Assembly: GCF_000024865.1 (NCBI RefSeq)
Contig: NC_013595.1
Location: forward strand, 4,650,001 to 4,714,000
Origin: Streptosporangium roseum DSM 43021
Lineage (GTDB): Bacteria; Actinomycetota; Actinomycetes; Streptosporangiales; Streptosporangiaceae
Direction: 5' to 3'
DNA: 64,000 bases
Shown in pieces: positions 16,599-24,102 of the stretch; position 1 is the stretch's first letter; every line of letters begins with the position of its first letter. The translations under genes were made by a program, and so were the position numbers. The notes beneath the pieces were generated by a model, which was not told where the DNA came from, did no database searches, and saw only the letters and a list, made by a program, of their open reading frames with translations.

Positions 16599-18257
16599 AT
16601 GGCTTCCGGAGCGGCGGAGTGGGTCAGCTGTGCCCGGTGCCGAGAACTGACCTACGGCAGGCGCTTTGAACGCGACCTGCGAGTCTGCCCCGGCTGTGGC
16701 GCGCACAGCCGCCTCACCGCCTGGCAGCGCATCGGCCAGCTGCTGGATGCCGGCTCGGTCCGGCAGTTCGAACAGCCGGTGGTGGCCGAAGATCCCCTCG
16801 GTTTCGTGGACTCCCGCCCCTACCCGGAACGGCTGCGCCAGGCGCGCGAGCAGACGGGGATGGAGGAGGCCGTCGTCTGCGTCACGGGCACGCTGATGCG
16901 GCATCCGGTGGTGGCGGCTGTCATGGACTTCCGCTTCCTGGGCGGCAGCCTCGGGGTTGGAGTGGGCGAAGCCATCGCGGTGGCCGCGGAGACCGCCCTG
17001 CGCGCGCGCACCCCTCTGATCATCGTCACCGCCTCGGGCGGCGCCCGCATGCAGGAGGGCGCCTTCTCGCTGATGCAGATGGTGAAGACCAGCCAGGCGC
17101 TCGCGGAGCTGGACGAGGCGGGGATCCTCACCATCTCGCTCATCAGCGACCCCACCTACGGCGGTGTGGCCGCCTCCTTCGCGACGCTGGGAGACGTCAT
17201 CCTGGCGGAGCCCGGAGCGCGCATCGGCTTCGCGGGTCCGCGGGTGATCGAGCAGACGATCCAGGCCGACCTCCCGAAGGGCTTCCAGACGGCAGAGTTC
17301 CTGCTGGCCCGCGGCCTCGTGGACGCGGTGGTGCCGCGCTCCGCGCTCCGGCCGACGATCGCGTGCCTGCTCGATGCCCAGGCGCCCGCGCAGCCCTCCG
17401 CGGCGACCACCGCGGGGGAGTGCCTCGTCCGCGATCCCGGCGAGCTGCCCGAGCGGGAACCCGGGCAGGTGGTGGAGACCGCCCGCCACCAGCAGCGGCC
17501 GACCGCGCTCGACTACATGAACCAGCTGCTGGACAACTTCCAGGAACTGAAAGGCGACCGGATGTCCGGCGACTGCCCGGCCGTCGTGGGCGGCATCGGC
17601 CGCTTCGACGGCCGGCCGGTCGTCGTCCTCGGGCACCAGAAGGGCCGCGACACCACCGAACGGGTCCAGCGCAACTTCGGCATGGCGCTGCCCGAGGGGT
17701 ACCGCAAGGCCGCGCGGCTGATGCGGCTGGCGGTCAAGCTGGGGCTGCCGATCGTCACCCTGGTCGACACGCCCGGCGCCCATCCCGGCATCGGCGCGGA
17801 GGAGCGGGGACAGGCGTGGGCGATCGCGGAGAACATCCGGCTCATGTCCGGACTCCCCGTTCCGATCGTGGCGGTGATAACGGGCGAGGGAGGCAGCGGC
17901 GGCGCGCTCGCCCTGGCCGTGGCCGACCGGGTGCTCGCCTGCTCCGGCGCGATGTACTCGGTGATCAGCCCGGAGGGCTGCGCGGCCATCCTCTGGAAGG
18001 ACCGGTCCGCGGCCCCGATGGCGGCGGCGGCGCTCCGGCTCGGCGCGCGCGACCTGCTCCGGCACGAGATCGTCGACGCGGTCGTACCGGAGCCGGAGGG
18101 CGGGGCGCACCGAGACCCCGTGGCGGCCGCGGAGCTGCTGCGCGCGGCGCTCTCGGAGACCTTGCGCGAGGTCGTCGCCATCTCCCCTGACGACCTGGTG
18201 GCACAACGCCGACGACGGTTTCGGCGATACGGCGTCGAGATGCCGAGGTGCATATGA
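16599..18257 (+). CDS. accDA: Acetyl-CoA carboxylase carboxyltransferase, fused beta-alpha (AccD-AccA)
   Basis: A 552-residue fusion. Residues about 1-260 are AccD-like, with a zinc ribbon (CARC then CPGC) and the oxyanion loop SGGARMQEG. Residues about 300-552 are AccA-like, with ELKGDR, GHQKGRDT, VDTPGAHPGIGAEERGQ and GEGGSGGALAL. Actinomycete primary metabolism uses the AccA/PccB-type enzyme, so an E. coli-type carboxyltransferase beside a PKS points to dedicated malonyl-CoA supply. ATG 16599 was preferred over an upstream GTG 16584. The stop overlaps the next start as ATGA. Confidence 0.95.
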   Translation: MASGAAEWVSCARCRELTYGRRFERDLRVCPGCGAHSRLTAWQRIGQLLDAGSVRQFEQPVVAEDPLGFVDSRPYPERLRQAREQTGMEEAVVCVTGTLMRHPVVAAVMDFRFLGGSLGVGVGEAIAVAAETALRARTPLIIVTASGGARMQEGAFSLMQMVKTSQALAELDEAGILTISLISDPTYGGVAASFATLGDVILAEPGARIGFAGPRVIEQTIQADLPKGFQTAEFLLARGLVDAVVPRSALRPTIACLLDAQAPAQPSAATTAGECLVRDPGELPEREPGQVVETARHQQRPTALDYMNQLLDNFQELKGDRMSGDCPAVVGGIGRFDGRPVVVLGHQKGRDTTERVQRNFGMALPEGYRKAARLMRLAVKLGLPIVTLVDTPGAHPGIGAEERGQAWAIAENIRLMSGLPVPIVAVITGEGGSGGALALAVADRVLACSGAMYSVISPEGCAAILWKDRSAAPMAAAALRLGARDLLRHEIVDAVVPEPEGGAHRDPVAAAELLRAALSETLREVVAISPDDLVAQRRRRFRRYGVEMPRCI

Positions 18258-18772
18258 ACAACGAATCCACTGGTGCCGTGCCGAGCGGGATCGACGAACT
18301 CTGCCGGCAGGCCACCAACCTCATCGAGGCCGCCAAAGGGCCGCTGAAGAGCGTGCGCGTACAGGCGGGCGACCTGCTCGTCCAGGTCGAGTGGCCCGAA
18401 CCGGGTCCCGCTCCGAACGGGTGGGCGGCACCGGACGGGCAGGCTGCTCCGAACGGGCAGGCCGTCGCCTGGGGGCGTCCCGAGGCCGCGGCGCCCGACG
18501 GGCCGGAGGCCGCCCCGGGGGAGGACGACGGCGCGTTCGTCGTCCACGCGCCCCTGGTCGGAACGTTCTACCACGCCCCTTCACCCGGTGCGCCGCCGTT
18601 CGCCGCCGTCGGAGACGAGATCGCGGCGGGGCAGCAGGTGGCGATCGTGGAGGCGATGAAGCTGATGAACGCGGTCGAGGCCGATCGGCCCGGCCGCGTC
18701 GTCGAGGTGCTCGTGCCCGACGGGTCGCCGGTGGAGTACGGCGAAGCGCTGTTCGTGCTCGCCCCCGTGTGA
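18254..18772 (+). CDS. accB: Biotin carboxyl carrier protein (AccB)
   Basis: A 172-residue BCCP. The C-terminal biotinyl domain has APLVGTFYHAPSPGAPPF and VEAMKLMNAVEADRPG with Lys136 as the biotin site. The N-terminal helix resembles other AccB proteins (DELCRQATNLIEAA). The linker is Pro/Ala/Gly-rich with imperfect PNG/PDG repeats near residues 55-75. ATG 18254 overlaps the accDA stop and follows GAGG. It shuttles carboxybiotin between AccC and AccDA. Confidence 0.96.
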   Translation: MNNESTGAVPSGIDELCRQATNLIEAAKGPLKSVRVQAGDLLVQVEWPEPGPAPNGWAAPDGQAAPNGQAVAWGRPEAAAPDGPEAAPGEDDGAFVVHAPLVGTFYHAPSPGAPPFAAVGDEIAAGQQVAIVEAMKLMNAVEADRPGRVVEVLVPDGSPVEYGEALFVLAPV

Positions 18773-18810
18773 GCCGAGTCCTCGGAAACACCGCGATTGA
18801 GAGGAACCCA

Positions 18811-20163
18811 TTGTTTTCGACAATCCTGATCGCGAACCGAGGCGAGATCGCGCTCCGTGTCGCCCGCACCTGCCGTGAAATGGGCATCCGGACCGTCGCG
18901 GTCTGCTCGGACAGCGACCGCGAGTCGGCCGTCGCCCGCTTCGCCGACGAGTGCGTCCGCATCGGCCCCCCGGCCCCGCGGCTCAGCTACCTCAACGCCG
19001 CCGCGATCGTCACGGCGGCGCTGCAGACCGGTGCCGACGCCGTGCATCCTGGGTACGGCTTCCTGTCGGAGGACCCCGACTTCGCGGAGATCTGCGAAGC
19101 CGAGGGGCTGACCTTCATCGGTCCCTCCGCGTCCCTGCTCAGCCGGCTCGGCGACAAGGCGCAGGCCCGGGAGATCGCCCAGGCCGCCGGGCTGCCGGTG
19201 CTCCCCGGCAGCTCGCGGTCGCTCGCCACGCTGGAGCAGGCCAAGGCCGTCGCCGGAGAGATCGGCTATCCGGTGATCATCAAGGCCACCGCCGGCGGAG
19301 GCGGGCGCGGTATGACCGTGGTGCGGGACGCCCGGGACCTGCCGCGCGCCTACGCGCAGGCGCGTGCCGGCGCCCAGGCGGCCTTCGGCGATCCCCGCCT
19401 CTACCTGGAGATGTTCCTGGAGAACGCCCGGCACATCGAGGTGCAGGTGCTCGGTGACGGCGCGGGGGGCGTGGTCCAGCTCGGCGAACGGGACTGCTCG
19501 GTACAGCGGCGCCGGCAGAAGCTGATCGAGGAGACGCCCGCCCCGGGGCTCCCCCGGGAGATGGCCGACCGCATCTGCGCCGCCGCGGTGCACGCCGCCC
19601 GGGAGGTGAACTACGCCGGGGCCGGCACCTACGAGTTCCTCGTCGACGGTGACGACTTCTTCTTCATGGAGGTCAACTGCCGGATCCAGGTCGAGCACCC
19701 GGTGACCGAGCTGGTGACCGGCATCGACCTGGTCCGGGAGCAGCTCCGTGTCGCGGCCGGGGACGGGCTGTCCATCCGCCAGGAGGACGTCCGGCCCCGG
19801 GGCGTGTCGATCGAGTGCCGGGTCAACGCCGAGGATCCCCGTCGCGGGTTCCTGCCGACGCCCGGCGTGGTCGAGGAGTTCCAGCCGTCGAGCGGCCCGT
19901 TCGTCCGGGTGGACACCCACGGGTATCCCGGCTTCCGGGTGACGGCGGACTACGACCCGCTGCTGGCCAAGGTCGCGGTCTGGGCCCCGGACCGCCGGCA
20001 GGCCATCGCGCGGGCCGGCCGCGCCCTGGAGGAGTTCCGCGTCTCCGGGCGGGGGGTGCACACGACCAGGGACTTCCTGCGCGAGGTGCTGGAGAACCCG
20101 GTGTTCCGCGCGGCCAAGCACACGACGGCCCTGGTCGACGACATGGGTACCGGCGACGCCTAG
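18811..20163 (+). CDS. accC: Biotin carboxylase (AccC)
   Basis: A 450-residue ATP-grasp biotin carboxylase of normal family length. It begins FSTILIANRGEIALRVA, has the glycine-rich ATP loop TAGGGGRGMTV, the RDCSVQRR block and MEVNCRIQVEHPVTE with the catalytic Glu and Arg. I chose the TTG at 18811 because GAGAGGA lies just upstream and the resulting N-terminus matches AccC exactly; an in-frame GTG at 18769, overlapping the accB stop, would add 14 residues. It carboxylates biotin on AccB using bicarbonate and ATP. It is the last gene of the cluster operon. Confidence 0.96.
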   Translation: MFSTILIANRGEIALRVARTCREMGIRTVAVCSDSDRESAVARFADECVRIGPPAPRLSYLNAAAIVTAALQTGADAVHPGYGFLSEDPDFAEICEAEGLTFIGPSASLLSRLGDKAQAREIAQAAGLPVLPGSSRSLATLEQAKAVAGEIGYPVIIKATAGGGGRGMTVVRDARDLPRAYAQARAGAQAAFGDPRLYLEMFLENARHIEVQVLGDGAGGVVQLGERDCSVQRRRQKLIEETPAPGLPREMADRICAAAVHAAREVNYAGAGTYEFLVDGDDFFFMEVNCRIQVEHPVTELVTGIDLVREQLRVAAGDGLSIRQEDVRPRGVSIECRVNAEDPRRGFLPTPGVVEEFQPSSGPFVRVDTHGYPGFRVTADYDPLLAKVAVWAPDRRQAIARAGRALEEFRVSGRGVHTTRDFLREVLENPVFRAAKHTTALVDDMGTGDA

Positions 20164-20300
20164 CCGTACTGGCCACGGAGGTTCGGGACGGGGTGACACG
20201 GAGCAGATGATCTTGTGGTGGGTGAGGGCCTTCGGGTTCGGTGTGGATCGCGACATCCGCGCCGAGGCCCGAAAGGCCCTCGTGTCCCACCGTGACGCCC

Positions 20301-20332
20301 CGCCGGCCGAGACGGGCGGGCTTCGGCCGGCG
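20301..20332. terminator. Hairpin downstream of accC
   Basis: Arms CGCCGGCCGA (20301-20310) and its complement (20323-20332) enclose a 12-base loop in the gap between the convergent accC and AHSA1 genes. It probably marks the right end of the polyketide cluster. Confidence 0.5.
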
Positions 20333-20410
20333 CGACGCGTCGTCGAGGACGGCCGGCCCGAAAAGGAGAGCGGGTCACCGGGCGGTCGCACCGCCGGAGA
20401 GGGCCGGTGG

Positions 20411-21061
20411 TCAGGACGCAGCGGGCCCGTCAGGGGTGGCGGTGTAGGCGGCCGTGGCCCGGTCCGCCGCGGCCCGCGCCTCGGCTCCGTCCGTGCCCGC
20501 GGCGACGCTCGCGTCGCCCCACTGCCGGCTGCTGAGCGACATGAACCGCCTGCCCTGGTCGGATACGGCCCATGCGGCGCCTTCCAGGGGGGCCGCGGCC
20601 TGTCCGGTCGACAGGTGGGTGGCCAGGCCCATGAGTCCCATATCCCAGCCGATGCCGAAGGCGCCGGGCCCGAACCGGGCCCACTGCTCGTCGTCGACGT
20701 GGGCGGTGTGCTCAAGCTCGAACCGGGTCCCGCCCCCGGAGACGGGCGTCAGCCGGACCTCGATCCAGCTGACGTTCCCGCCGTACTCCCAGGTGGCCGA
20801 GAAGCCCACGGGCGGGTCGCAGCGCTCGATCCTCCCGCCCGCGTTGCCCTGAAGCTGGTAGCGGCCATGCAGTCGCAGGTCACCCGAGACGGGCAGGAAC
20901 CACCGGGCGATGCGCTCGGGATCGGTGCAGGCGTCCCAGAGGTCGTCGACATCGGTCTCGTACGTCTGGCTGACGGTCACGATCCGGGCCTCACCCGCCT
21001 CCAGCACGCGCTTGCCGACCTGGCGGCGCACGGCGTTGATCTGCTGAGTGACATCGATCAC
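20411..21061 (-). CDS. AHSA1-type SRPBCC-domain protein
   Basis: A 216-residue protein with the Aha1/START-like SRPBCC fold: TVSQTYETDVDDLWDACTDP, WFLPVSGDL, a mid-segment YGGNVSWIEVRL and a C-terminal GWDMGLMGL helix. The GTG start at 21061 follows AGAGGAGA. These proteins bind hydrophobic ligands and are often paired with ArsR regulators; none is adjacent here. It lies just outside the PKS operon. It is not close to the polyketide aromatase/cyclase branch, so involvement in the pathway is not assumed. Confidence 0.88.
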   Translation of the reverse strand: MIDVTQQINAVRRQVGKRVLEAGEARIVTVSQTYETDVDDLWDACTDPERIARWFLPVSGDLRLHGRYQLQGNAGGRIERCDPPVGFSATWEYGGNVSWIEVRLTPVSGGGTRFELEHTAHVDDEQWARFGPGAFGIGWDMGLMGLATHLSTGQAAAPLEGAAWAVSDQGRRFMSLSSRQWGDASVAAGTDGAEARAAADRATAAYTATPDGPAAS

Positions 21062-21195
21062 GAAGTTCTCCTCTGAGCCGGTTCCTCGCCGGGATCGCGG
21101 AGCCGGCGTTCACGTCCGCCCCGGGCCGCTTCCACCACCGGCGGCTCCGGCGGCTCCGGGAGGCGGAGAGCGGGAGCGCCGGCAGGGGGCGCGCC

Positions 21196-21300
21196 GCGCG
21201 CCTGCGTCCCGCGCGCCTGCGTCCCGCGCGCCTGCGTCCCGCGCGCCTGCGTCCCGCGCGCCTGCGTCCCGCGCGCCTGCGTCCCGGACGCCTGCGCGCC
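21196..21300. repeat. 15-bp tandem repeat, six perfect copies plus one degenerate
   Basis: The unit GCGCGCCTGCGTCCC repeats perfectly six times from 21196 to 21285; a seventh copy (21286-21300) is degenerate. The length is a multiple of three and gives an RAPAS repeat in one frame, but that frame has no ribosome site and overlaps the AHSA1 start, so I treat it as non-coding. Confidence 0.9.
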
Positions 21301-21509
21301 GGGAAAAAATATTAGAGGCTGCTTATATAAGTCAAGGTCGTATGCCGGCCTTCCCGCCGCTACGCGCCACGAGGGCGCCCCCCTCCCGTGCGGACCGGCG
21401 CCGTGGCCGGCGCGAGGAGGTGCGTCGGCGGCTGCCGTACCGCGGCCGTGGCGACGGCGGGCGGACGGTGCCGCCCGCCTACCCGAGGCCGGTCGGAAGT
21501 TAACAATAC

Positions 21510-21538
21510 TTGACGTCGTGTCGACTTTTCTTTACATT
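21510..21538 (+). promoter_or_regulatory. Sigma-70-type promoter with overlapping dyad
   Basis: TTGACG (21510-21515), a 17-base spacer and TACATT (21533-21538) form a good promoter. The predicted transcription start falls at about the ATG at 21544. An inverted repeat ACATT-catc-AATGT (21534-21547) overlaps the -10 and start, so a repressor site is possible. Confidence 0.6.
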
Positions 21539-21543
21539 CATCA

Positions 21544-21855
21544 ATGTCAAACTTGTTTTACATGGGAGCGGGCGTGTCATTCGAAGAGAAGCGCGCGTGG
21601 ATCTACGCGGTGGTCGCGGTCGGCGTGCCCCTGGCATACTTCGCGACCGTCCTCGGGCGGGTTCAGGCGGTGGGGGTCACGGAGGTCGCCTACGTGCGGC
21701 CGATGCTCATCGCCATCGGCGTCGTGGCGGCGCTCGGCCTGACGCTGGCGGATTACGAGAACTTCTGGATCGCCAACGCGCTCTACCTGGCCTTCGTCCT
21801 CGACGCGCTCACCTCTTCGGTCACGAAGATCGTCGCCTACCGCCGAGGCCTCTAG
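21544..21855 (+). CDS. Small multi-pass membrane protein, function unknown
   Basis: A 103-residue protein with three hydrophobic segments: AWIYAVVAVGVPLAYFATVL, MLIAIGVVAALGLTLA and WIANALYLAFVLDALTSS. The last segment is followed by a basic tail (KIVAYRRGL). The ATG at 21544 sits at the predicted transcription start of the promoter just upstream, so translation may be leaderless; ATG 21562 is an alternative. I do not recognise the family. No partner gene overlaps it. The next gene, an MDR reductase, begins 177 bases downstream. Confidence 0.75.
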   Translation: MSNLFYMGAGVSFEEKRAWIYAVVAVGVPLAYFATVLGRVQAVGVTEVAYVRPMLIAIGVVAALGLTLADYENFWIANALYLAFVLDALTSSVTKIVAYRRGL

Positions 21856-22032
21856 TCGTGGTCAAGCCCACCAGAGTCACGAACGCGATCCGGCTCCTCC
21901 GGTTCGCGCACGGAGAGATGACGCAAGCGGAGCCGTCGCCTGGTCGCCGGTGGAGGGCGGGAACCTCCGGCGGCGGGACGGGCGTGTTCCCGCCGCGGCC
22001 CGAGCCGCGCTCACCCCGGAAGGCTCACCATC

Positions 22033-23037
22033 ATGCCCACTGACACCGGAGGCGACGTGACGACGATGAAGGCGATAGTCCGAGACACCTACTGCTCACC
22101 TGACGCGCTGGAGCTCGGCGACATCGGCAGGCCGGTCGCCGGGGACGGCGACGTGCTCATACGCGTCCACGCGGCCGGCGTCGACCAGGGCGTCTGGCAC
22201 CTCGTCACGGGCCTGCCGTACCTCGTTCGCATCGCGGTCCTCAGGCCGCTCAGGCCGGGGGCCCGGGTGCCGGGCCTGGACGTCGCCGGGCGCGTCGAGG
22301 CGGTCGGCCGGAACGTGACCCGGTTCCGGCCCGGCGACGAGGTGTTCGGCACCTGCGACGGCTCCTTCGCCGAGTACGCGTGCGCCCGGGAGGACAGGCT
22401 CGCCGGGAAGCCGGCGAACGTCACCTTCGAGCAGGCGGCGGCGGTCCCCACCTCCGCTTTCGCCGCCCTCCAGGGGCTCCGCGACAGGGGGCGGGTCCAG
22501 GCGGGGCAGAGGGTGCTGGTCATCGGTGCGGGCGGAGGCGTGGGGACGTTCGCGGTGCAGCTGGCCAAGGCGCTCGGCGCGGACGTCACCGGCGTGTGCG
22601 GCCCGACGAAGACGGACCTGGTCCGGTCGATCGGCGCGGACGACGTCATCGACTACACGCGCGAGGACTTCGCGGACGGGGCGCGCCGCTACGACCTCAT
22701 CCTCGACACCGCGGGACGCCGCTCGCTGTCGCGCCTCCGGCGCGCCCTCACCTCCCGGGGAACCCTCGTCATCATCGGAGGCGAAGGGGGAGGGCGGTGG
22801 TTGCAGGGCACGGATCGCCAGCTCCGGGCATCCGTGCTGGCACCGTTCGTGCACCAGAACCTGCGCGCGCTGATGTCGGTGGAGCGCGAGGAGGACCTTC
22901 GGTACTGGAGGGAGCTCATCGAGGCCGGCAAGGTCACGCCCGTCGTCGACAGGACCTACCCGCTGAGCGAGGTTCCCGAGGCCATCCGGTACCTGAGGGG
23001 AGGCCACGCGCGCGGCAAGGTCGTCATCACCGTGTGA
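22033..23037 (+). CDS. NAD(P)-dependent alcohol dehydrogenase/quinone oxidoreductase (MDR, zinc-free)
   Basis: A 334-residue medium-chain reductase. The N-terminal GroES-like half has GLDVAGRVEAVGRNVTRFRP and the coenzyme half has VLVIGAGGGVGTFAVQLAKA. Structural and catalytic zinc Cys ligands are absent, which fits the quinone oxidoreductase branch. The start is uncertain: ATG 22033 has GGAAGG upstream, while GTG 22057 and ATG 22066 follow GGAGG. It probably uses NADPH to reduce quinones or enones. It precedes a regulator gene by 86 bases on the same strand. Confidence 0.9.
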   Translation: MPTDTGGDVTTMKAIVRDTYCSPDALELGDIGRPVAGDGDVLIRVHAAGVDQGVWHLVTGLPYLVRIAVLRPLRPGARVPGLDVAGRVEAVGRNVTRFRPGDEVFGTCDGSFAEYACAREDRLAGKPANVTFEQAAAVPTSAFAALQGLRDRGRVQAGQRVLVIGAGGGVGTFAVQLAKALGADVTGVCGPTKTDLVRSIGADDVIDYTREDFADGARRYDLILDTAGRRSLSRLRRALTSRGTLVIIGGEGGGRWLQGTDRQLRASVLAPFVHQNLRALMSVEREEDLRYWRELIEAGKVTPVVDRTYPLSEVPEAIRYLRGGHARGKVVITV

Positions 23038-23123
23038 GGCGCGGCGGCGGCCGGGGCGCGGTCCCGGACGGCCGGTCCATATCCGGCCGCCGGCACGTTA
23101 CTGTTCCGCGGGGAGGTGCAACA

Positions 23124-24095
23124 GTGGGCTGGTGGCAGGTCAACGCGGACACGCTCGCGGGAAGCCGGTTCGTCGTCTCCCCGCTGGCCGAGGTCACCGC
23201 GAGCCTGAAGACCCTGGAACGGGGGACGGCCGCGCACCCGGGCGAGCGCGCGTGGCTCGACGCCCACCTGCCCGGCTACCGGGAGCGGCTGGCCGGAGAC
23301 CCGGTCACCGCGCTGCTCGTACGGGCCGCTCTGGGGCGCAGCTGGAACGCGACCTTCCTCACCCCCACGCCGGCGGGCGAGGGCGAGCAGGTGTTCGAAG
23401 AGGAGCTGGCGCGCATACGCGAGACGCCGCCCGAGGCCGCCCGCGCCGACCTGGCCGTGTCGCTGGGCGGCCCGCTCCCTGCCGTGCTGCGCCGCTCCGA
23501 TCTGCCGGCACGCGCCGCCGAGCTCCTGGAGTGGGTGTGGACGGAAGCGGTGCTCCCCTCCTGGCCGCGGAGCCGGCGGATCATCGAGGCCGACGTCATC
23601 GCGCGGACGGCGCGGCTGAGCCAGGGCGGCTGGGCCGCGGTCCTGGACGGCATGCGCCCGGGGATGCGCTGGCTCGGGGAGAGCCGGCTGCAGATCACCA
23701 CGGGCGACGACCCGCCCCGGGAGCTCTCCGCTGCCCGGCTGATGCTCGTCCCGGTCACGCCCTGCCAGAGCTGGGTCTCGTGGGACGCGCCGCACCGGTA
23801 CGCCGTGGTGTACCCCTGTTGGGGCGCCCTGGCCGAGGCGGGCGGGGTGCCGGTGCCCGACGCCCTGCGCGCGTTGCTGGGGCCCGCCCGGGCGGGTGTC
23901 CTCGTCCTCCTCGACACCCCGAAAAGCACCTCCCAGCTGGTGGCGCTGACCGGCCAGGGACTGGGGTCGGTGGGCCGCCACCTCAAGGTCCTGTTCGACG
24001 CCCGGCTGGTCCGGCGCCGCCGTGCCGGGCGGTCCGTGCTCTACTACCGGACGGACGCCGGCGAGGTCCTGGTGGAGGCGCAGAGAGACGGATGA
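23124..24095 (+). CDS. ArsR-like winged-helix transcriptional regulator
   Basis: A 323-residue protein with a large N-terminal domain of unknown ligand and a C-terminal winged helix (about 235-315): LLDTPKSTSQLVALTGQGLG, SVGRHLKVLFDARLV and RRRRAGRSVLYYR. This layout (DUF5937-like region plus HTH) is common in actinomycete regulators. GTG 23124 follows GGGAGG with seven bases spacing. It may regulate the neighbouring MDR gene. Its stop is only seven bases from the convergent SpoIIE gene. Confidence 0.85.
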   Translation: MGWWQVNADTLAGSRFVVSPLAEVTASLKTLERGTAAHPGERAWLDAHLPGYRERLAGDPVTALLVRAALGRSWNATFLTPTPAGEGEQVFEEELARIRETPPEAARADLAVSLGGPLPAVLRRSDLPARAAELLEWVWTEAVLPSWPRSRRIIEADVIARTARLSQGGWAAVLDGMRPGMRWLGESRLQITTGDDPPRELSAARLMLVPVTPCQSWVSWDAPHRYAVVYPCWGALAEAGGVPVPDALRALLGPARAGVLVLLDTPKSTSQLVALTGQGLGSVGRHLKVLFDARLVRRRRAGRSVLYYRTDAGEVLVEAQRDG

Positions 24096-24102
24096 CAGCG
24101 CG

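Larger units (their letters stand above)
21062..21543. other. Divergent gap with tandem repeats and promoter
   Basis: This 480-base gap contains the 15-bp tandem repeat at 21196-21300, a short AT-rich patch at 21301-21340 and the promoter at 21510-21538. No gene is supported. Confidence 0.6.

Noticed and set aside
20411..21061. Polyketide aromatase/cyclase role for the SRPBCC protein
   Set aside because: The sequence is of the AHSA1 branch and the gene is convergent with, not inside, the PKS operon.
21048..21503. ORF containing an RAPAS pentapeptide repeat
   Set aside because: Created by the 15-bp tandem repeat; it overlaps another gene's start and has no ribosome site.
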